From NCBI GenBank assembly GCA_017414145.1, contig JAFPQL010000091.1, positions 1 to 10,157 of the forward strand: a stretch of DNA of 10,157 nucleotides. Reading direction: 5' to 3'. Under the pieces are notes generated by a model. That model saw only the letters and a list, made by a program, of their open reading frames with translations. It did not search any database and was not told the DNA's origin. Origin of the DNA: Oscillospiraceae bacterium. GTDB taxonomy: Bacteria > Bacillota_A > Clostridia > Oscillospirales > Ruminococcaceae. The position numbers and the translations under genes are program-made. This document shows positions 6,503 through 10,157 of this stretch, piece by piece. The first letter of the stretch is position 1. Every line of letters begins with the position of its first letter.

Positions 6503-7354
6503 TTACTCCTTGACACCGCCCAGTGCAACGCCGGCAATGATGTACCGCGAAAGCGCGAAGTACACAATGAACAGCGGGAGGACGGTCAGAACGAGTGCGA
6601 GATAAACCGCACCGTATTCGGTCTTGTACATATCACCCTGGAGCTGCGCGACCATGATCGGCATCGTCCACTTCTTCGAGTCAGTCAGAAGAATCAGCGG
6701 GATGAACAGGGCATTCCATGACGCAACGAACGAGAAGATCGCCTGTGTCGCCATAGCCGGCTTCATCAGCGGAAGCACGATCTGATTGAAGATGCGGAAC
6801 TCACCGGCGCCGTCAATTCTTGCAGACTGGACAATTTCCATCGAAAGGGACGGAAGCATATATTGCCTCATGAAGAATACCGTCGCTGGCGCGGCAACTG
6901 CCGGAACAATCAGCGGAATGTAGCTGTTGGTCATGCCGACCTTATACATGAACTGATAGAAACCGATTGCAGTCACCTGACCGGGGATCATCAGCACGCA
7001 CATGATCAACGCGAAGAACGCTTTTTTCAGCTTCCAGTCATATGCGACGAGCGTATAGGCTGTCAGCGTCGAAAAGTAAATCGTACAGGCGGTTGCACAT
7101 ACGGAAATGATCGCGGAATTGACAAAACCTGTCCACGGGTTGAAGGTCTTTCCCTCAAACACCTTGTAGTTTGTCAGCAAGCTCTTGCCGGGGATAAAGG
7201 AAATTGCGTTTGCCTGAATCTCATTGGAGCTTCTGGTCGCGTTTACCAGCATGATAATAAACGGCAGCAGACTCATGATTGCGAGGAGAATACAGACAAA
7301 ATACTGAAAGATTGTGAAGCCGGTGCTAAGTCCGGAGCGTTTTCTGCTTGCCAT
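6503..7354 (-). CDS. Sugar ABC transporter permease, MalG/UgpE type
   Basis: This 283-residue inner-membrane protein forms half of the channel of a CUT1-type carbohydrate importer. About six hydrophobic segments are visible, near residues 14-37, 77-101, 111-131, 142-162, 203-223 and 248-270. The EAA loop that docks the ATPase is clear: QSARIDGAGEF continuing to IVLPLMKPAM (176-201), with the conserved DGA and LP. Glu-Ala-Ala is replaced by Gln-Ser-Ala. The ATG at 7354 has AGAGGG 8 nt upstream and lies 2 nt after the stop of the preceding permease gene, so translation is probably coupled. The substrate cannot be read from a permease; the neighbours suggest a pentose or oligosaccharide. The family call is firm. 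Confidence 0.95.
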   Translation of the reverse strand: MASRKRSGLSTGFTIFQYFVCILLAIMSLLPFIIMLVNATRSSNEIQANAISFIPGKSLLTNYKVFEGKTFNPWTGFVNSAIISVCATACTIYFSTLTAYTLVAYDWKLKKAFFALIMCVLMIPGQVTAIGFYQFMYKVGMTNSYIPLIVPAVAAPATVFFMRQYMLPSLSMEIVQSARIDGAGEFRIFNQIVLPLMKPAMATQAIFSFVASWNALFIPLILLTDSKKWTMPIMVAQLQGDMYKTEYGAVYLALVLTVLPLFIVYFALSRYIIAGVALGGVKE

Positions 7355-7356
7355 AC

Positions 7357-8334
7357 TTAAAACCCTCTTCTTTCTTTCATATTCTTCTTCTTGCGTTCAG
7401 CTTTCTTGAGTTTCTCAAGTGCAATCGCGTCCTTATCACGCATCAGATAGAAGAGGATGAGGGACAGAATTGCAACGATGACAAACAGAACCATGCTGGC
7501 GGCAGCCGCTCTGTAATAGAGGTTTGTGCCGGTGAACGCAACCTGATAGATGAACACGCTGGCGGTCGTTGTCGCGCCGTCCGGTCCGCCGTTGTTATAC
7601 AGCTTCGGGATATCGAACATATTGAGACCGCCGATCATGCTCGTGATCAGTGTATACAGCAGAACCGTTTTCAGGTTCGGCAGAGTAATCCGGAAGAAAG
7701 TCTGGACTCCGTTTGCGCCGTCGATATCGGCTGCCTCATAAATATCAGGACTGATACCCAAAACACCGGAGACCAGCAGAATCATGGTGTTGCCGTACCA
7801 AGTCCAGAACTGGATGAACGCAACAATGATTCTCGTAGCGGACTTACTGGTCATGAAGTCGAACGCAGTAGCCCGGATGCCCCAAGATTTCAGGAGCTGG
7901 TTCACAGGACCGGTCGGGAATCCGAACAGCGTGCTGAACAGGATTGCGATCGTCGCTGCGGTAATGATATTCGGCATATAGAAAACGACTTTGAAGAAGC
8001 CCTGACCCTTGAGCTTGGATGTACGGGAAGTAAACCAGGCGGTCAGAATCAGTGCAAGCGTGATCTGGGGGATGAAGTTCATGATCCAGATCACGAGCGT
8101 ATTCCGCAGAGACTTCAGGAAAGTCTCATTGTGCAGAATGTCCCGGAAATTCTTAAGCGGATCGTCAAGAACATGCGCCGGATTCACACCTCTCATGTCG
8201 GTGAATCCGATGAATGCTGTATACAGTGTCGGATACAGCTGGAAAATCAGGAAAACAACGATAAACGGGATCGCAAAGAGATAGCCGTATTTTGCGTACG
8301 ACAGCCCCTTGAGATGTCTCTGGCTCTTATTCAA
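7357..8334 (-). CDS. Sugar ABC transporter permease, MalF/UgpA type, with TTG start
   Basis: This 325-residue inner-membrane protein is the partner permease of the following gene. Hydrophobic segments lie near residues 17-37, 76-100, 115-137, 168-190, 222-240 and 279-298. The EAA loop reads YEAADIDGANGVQTFF and continues to ITLPN (199-220), with the canonical EAA and DGA. The C-terminal tail is strongly basic (from about residue 308). The start codon is TTG at 8334. AAAGGAGG (8350-8343) stands 8 nt upstream, and the next Met falls at residue 47, past the first membrane segment, so the TTG is well supported. The gene follows the binding-protein gene after a 133-bp gap that contains a stem-loop. 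No ATPase gene is present in the window; related systems borrow a shared MsmK/MsmX-type ATPase. Confidence 0.95.
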   Translation of the reverse strand: MNKSQRHLKGLSYAKYGYLFAIPFIVVFLIFQLYPTLYTAFIGFTDMRGVNPAHVLDDPLKNFRDILHNETFLKSLRNTLVIWIMNFIPQITLALILTAWFTSRTSKLKGQGFFKVVFYMPNIITAATIAILFSTLFGFPTGPVNQLLKSWGIRATAFDFMTSKSATRIIVAFIQFWTWYGNTMILLVSGVLGISPDIYEAADIDGANGVQTFFRITLPNLKTVLLYTLITSMIGGLNMFDIPKLYNNGGPDGATTTASVFIYQVAFTGTNLYYRAAAASMVLFVIVAILSLILFYLMRDKDAIALEKLKKAERKKKNMKERRGF

Positions 8335-8365
8335 AGCAGGAGCCTCCTTTCAGAGACTGCCCCCA

Positions 8366-8394
8366 CGGAGCGGACCGCAGTGCGATCCGCTCCG
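8366..8394 (-). repeat. Intercistronic stem-loop between the binding-protein and permease genes
   Basis: CGGAGCGGA (8366-8374) and TCCGCTCCG (8386-8394) form a 9-bp perfect stem. Three further pairs (CGC with GCG) lie inside past one mismatch. On the coding strand no T-run follows, so full termination is unlikely. Such hairpins between binding-protein and permease genes are known to protect the upstream mRNA or partly stop transcription, so that binding protein is made in excess. That role is inferred here. Confidence 0.7.
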
Positions 8395-8467
8395 CCGAGC
8401 AGTTTTTAGAGCAGGCTAATTTTTTTCAGATGCAATACTGAAATGGAATCGCTTGCGCAGCTTGAAA

Positions 8468-9931
8468 TTACTGAGCTGCTTCGAAGCCGAACTTATCGCT
8501 GACAACCTTCTTGAAGTCTGCGATTGCTTTTGCCTTGTCCTTTTCGCCCTTTGCGTACTGACGGACCTGGTCACGCCACTCAGCGTTGATTGCCTCGTCG
8601 TACTGGGTCAGGCACTTACCGCTTGCGCTGGAGTTTGCCGGAATGAAGACATCGAACATATTCTGGCCGTCGAGCAGATCGAGCGTGCCGTCAGATCTCT
8701 TCATGACTGCTGCGGAAGCAACAGCGTCCTTGGAGCCCTTCTGATCATAGAGCGTGCCGTTTGCCCACTTGTACTGCAGGCCGTCGTCAGTGGTGTCGAG
8801 GGTGATCCACTCGATGATCTCCTTGACGCCTTCCTTAACCTTGGAATCCTTGGTGCCGAGAACCCAGGTGCCGCCCCAGAAGAAGCCGACAGGGGATTCG
8901 CAGATTGCCCAGTCACCGAAGGTGCCTTCGCCCTTTGCCTTACCGTTGACCTGGTTGACGATAACATAGTTGATCAGCCATGCCGGACCGAAGAAGCCAA
9001 AGATCTTCTTGGTGTCAGCAGTCTTGATGGTCTCGTCCTTGGTGACGACCTTCTCGCCGTCCTTCTCTTCCTCGTTTGCACCGCCGTAGTCACGCATATC
9101 TGCGTACCAAGCGTGCGTCCAGTCCTGAGTCTTGTTGCTCCAGCCCTTGTCGGTGAGCTGCTTGGAGATGTCGAGGAACTCCTCGCGCTTCGGGTCGATG
9201 TAGAGCTTGTTGTCTGCGGTCAGCCAGCCGGCATCGGAAGCGTTCTCAACTGCGTGCCAGACATCACCGTCACCGGAAACGATGCCGTAGCCCTTTGCCT
9301 TCAGCTCAGCAGCTGCTGCCCAGAACTTATCCCAGCCCGGGCCGACCTTGTCCTTGATCTGTGCGGGATCATCCGTGCCCCAGACATCCTTCGCGATGGA
9401 ACGACGGTAGATGAACGCACCGCCGGTTGCCTGATAACCGAGACCGAGGACCTTGCCATCCTTGGAACCGATATCAACAGTGTACTGTGCGATCTCAGCA
9501 GAGCTGATCTTGCCGGCGACATCCTCGATGCCCAGATCTTCGTAGGAAGCAACATACTGGGACATATCGCCCTGGGTGTACTTCTTGACGAACGCTGCCT
9601 CAGCTGCGAACATATCGACGCCGCCATTCTTCAGAGCAGCATCCAGAGCCGGCTGATACTCCTGGTTGGTGGTCGGAATCTGGGTGACCTTGACTTCGTA
9701 CTTATCGCCGAAATCCTTGTGGGTCTCGATGTAGCGTTTGACCATCTTCGGAACCTCATCGGTAAATGCGTAGAGGTTGATGGTCTGCTTGCCGGTCTGT
9801 GCCGGTGCAGTGGTGTCAGCAGCCTTGGAAGCAGTGGTGTCAGCCGGCTTATCGCTGGAGCTGGAACCGCCGCAGGCCGTGCAGCCGAGCAGCATGCTCA
9901 GGGCTGCGATCAGGGAAATTGCTTTTTTCAT
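8468..9931 (-). CDS. Extracellular sugar-binding lipoprotein (family 1 solute-binding protein) of the ABC importer
   Basis: This 487-residue lipoprotein is the substrate-capture subunit, anchored on the outer face of the membrane. MKKAISLIAALSMLLGCTACGG has a lipoprotein signal with LLGC (Cys17) as the likely modified residue; Cys20 is an alternative. A Ser/Thr/Ala/Asp/Lys-rich linker follows to about residue 50. The mature part has the family 1 pattern: a start near TINLYAFTDEVPKMV, then DMFAAEAAFVKKYTQGDMSQY, and many Trp and Tyr residues (for example GPGWDKFW, FFWGGTW) suited to stacking on sugar rings. I place the start at 9931 because AAAGGAGG (9946-9939) stands 7 nt upstream. The in-frame ATG 30 nt earlier would place this site inside the coding region. 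The gene lies 76 bp after xylA, so xylose, xylo-oligosaccharide or a xylose-containing glycan is a plausible ligand. The ligand itself is not proven by the sequence. Confidence 0.94.
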   Translation of the reverse strand: MKKAISLIAALSMLLGCTACGGSSSSDKPADTTASKAADTTAPAQTGKQTINLYAFTDEVPKMVKRYIETHKDFGDKYEVKVTQIPTTNQEYQPALDAALKNGGVDMFAAEAAFVKKYTQGDMSQYVASYEDLGIEDVAGKISSAEIAQYTVDIGSKDGKVLGLGYQATGGAFIYRRSIAKDVWGTDDPAQIKDKVGPGWDKFWAAAAELKAKGYGIVSGDGDVWHAVENASDAGWLTADNKLYIDPKREEFLDISKQLTDKGWSNKTQDWTHAWYADMRDYGGANEEEKDGEKVVTKDETIKTADTKKIFGFFGPAWLINYVIVNQVNGKAKGEGTFGDWAICESPVGFFWGGTWVLGTKDSKVKEGVKEIIEWITLDTTDDGLQYKWANGTLYDQKGSKDAVASAAVMKRSDGTLDLLDGQNMFDVFIPANSSASGKCLTQYDEAINAEWRDQVRQYAKGEKDKAKAIADFKKVVSDKFGFEAAQ

Positions 9932-9971
9932 TGTGAGTCCTCCTTTGATTTTTTGCTGCATAATGATGATT

Positions 9972-9992
9972 TCCGCCTGTCAGGTCAGCGGA
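9972..9992 (-). repeat. Weak stem-loop in the xylA to binding-protein gap
   Basis: TCCGC (9972-9976) pairs with GCGGA (9988-9992), with two more pairs inside past a bulged base. No T-run follows and no promoter is evident in the 76-bp gap, so read-through from xylA into the transporter genes is likely. The stem is short and could be chance. Confidence 0.3.
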
Positions 9993-10007
9993 TCTTGCAC
10001 AGTCTGA

Positions 10008-10157
10008 TTACAGACTGAACAATACATTGTTCACGATGGATTCGAGCATTTCCTGTCTGCCGCTGGAGAGGGAATCCACAACCTCACCCTTCTTGAGTGC
10101 ATATTCGCTCAGGCTCTTGAGATCGGCCTTGCCGGCGATGATGTCAGCGCCGATGCC
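10008..10157 (-). CDS. xylA: Xylose isomerase, C-terminal 49 residues (gene runs off right edge)
   Basis: XylA converts D-xylose to D-xylulose in the cytoplasm with divalent metal. Only the last 49 residues and the stop are in the window, so the active site is not visible. The fragment [20 protein letters not shown], followed by [17 protein letters not shown], matches the conserved xylose isomerase tail (GxGxxIxxGK, then SGRQExLE and a closing N-rich helix). It is read in the same direction as the transporter genes, with no terminator in the 76-bp gap, so a shared transcript is likely. Identification rests on a short but distinctive stretch. Confidence 0.85.
   Translation of the reverse strand, partial: GIGADIIAGKADLKSLSEYALKKGEVVDSLSSGRQEMLESIVNNVLFSL

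Noticed and set aside
8394..8406. Plus-strand terminator formed by the 8366-8394 stem and the following TTTTT
   Set aside because: No plus-strand gene exists upstream for it to serve, and the T-run is offset about 9 nt from the stem.
7348..8409. Plus-strand open frame of 353 codons opposite the MalF-type permease gene
   Set aside because: The product is rich in charged residues and Cys with no recognisable fold, while the opposite strand encodes a clear permease with an EAA loop.
9932..9961. Upstream ATG for the binding protein at 9961
   Set aside because: It would put the AAAGGAGG site inside the coding region and add ten residues before a typical lipoprotein signal.
8453..10018. Plus-strand open frame of 521 codons opposite the binding-protein gene
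   Set aside because: It is an antisense shadow. The real gene has a lipoprotein signal, strong ribosome binding site and family motifs. Avoidance of TTA, CTA and TCA codons leaves the opposite strand open.

Overview
The window looks like a chromosomal carbohydrate-utilisation region from a Gram-positive, cellulosome-type gut or rumen bacterium, most likely Ruminococcus or a close relative in the Oscillospiraceae. The evidence is a type I dockerin inside a secreted protein, strong Bacillota-style AAAGGAGG or GGAGGTG ribosome binding sites, near-consensus sigma-A promoters, a TTG start and fairly GC-rich coding DNA. The genus is an inference. I see no phage, IS element, CRISPR array, tRNA or rRNA.

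Left part (1-4830): a GH95 alpha-L-fucosidase-type glycosidase (minus strand, cut off by the left edge) diverges from a secreted parallel beta-helix protein that carries an internal dockerin (plus strand). The 288-bp gap between them holds two promoters facing apart. Each has a different palindrome over its -35 box. The dockerin gene is followed after 14 bp by a glycerate 2-kinase gene, probably in the same transcript. A bidirectional terminator closes this unit.

Middle (4825-6380): an aldehyde dehydrogenase of the class 3 type is transcribed leftward from its own promoter. Its leader carries a hairpin right next to the ribosome binding site.

Right part (6342-10157): a leftward set made of the end of xylA (xylose isomerase, cut by the right edge), a lipoprotein sugar-binding protein, and two sugar ABC permeases of the MalF and MalG types. 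It ends in a hairpin followed by T7. No ATPase gene is present, as is common for Bacillota CUT1 importers that share one ATPase. Stem-loops lie between the binding protein and the first permease and after the last permease.

Working model (inference): secreted and cellulosome-bound enzymes trim side chains from a plant cell-wall glycan. GH95 would remove fucose or L-galactose, and the beta-helix protein would cut or bind an acidic or branched polymer. The ABC system would import the released oligosaccharides or pentose, XylA would channel xylose, and glycerate kinase and the dehydrogenase would handle C3 or aldehyde by-products. Fucosylated xyloglucan or pectin would fit, but nothing in the window proves the substrate.
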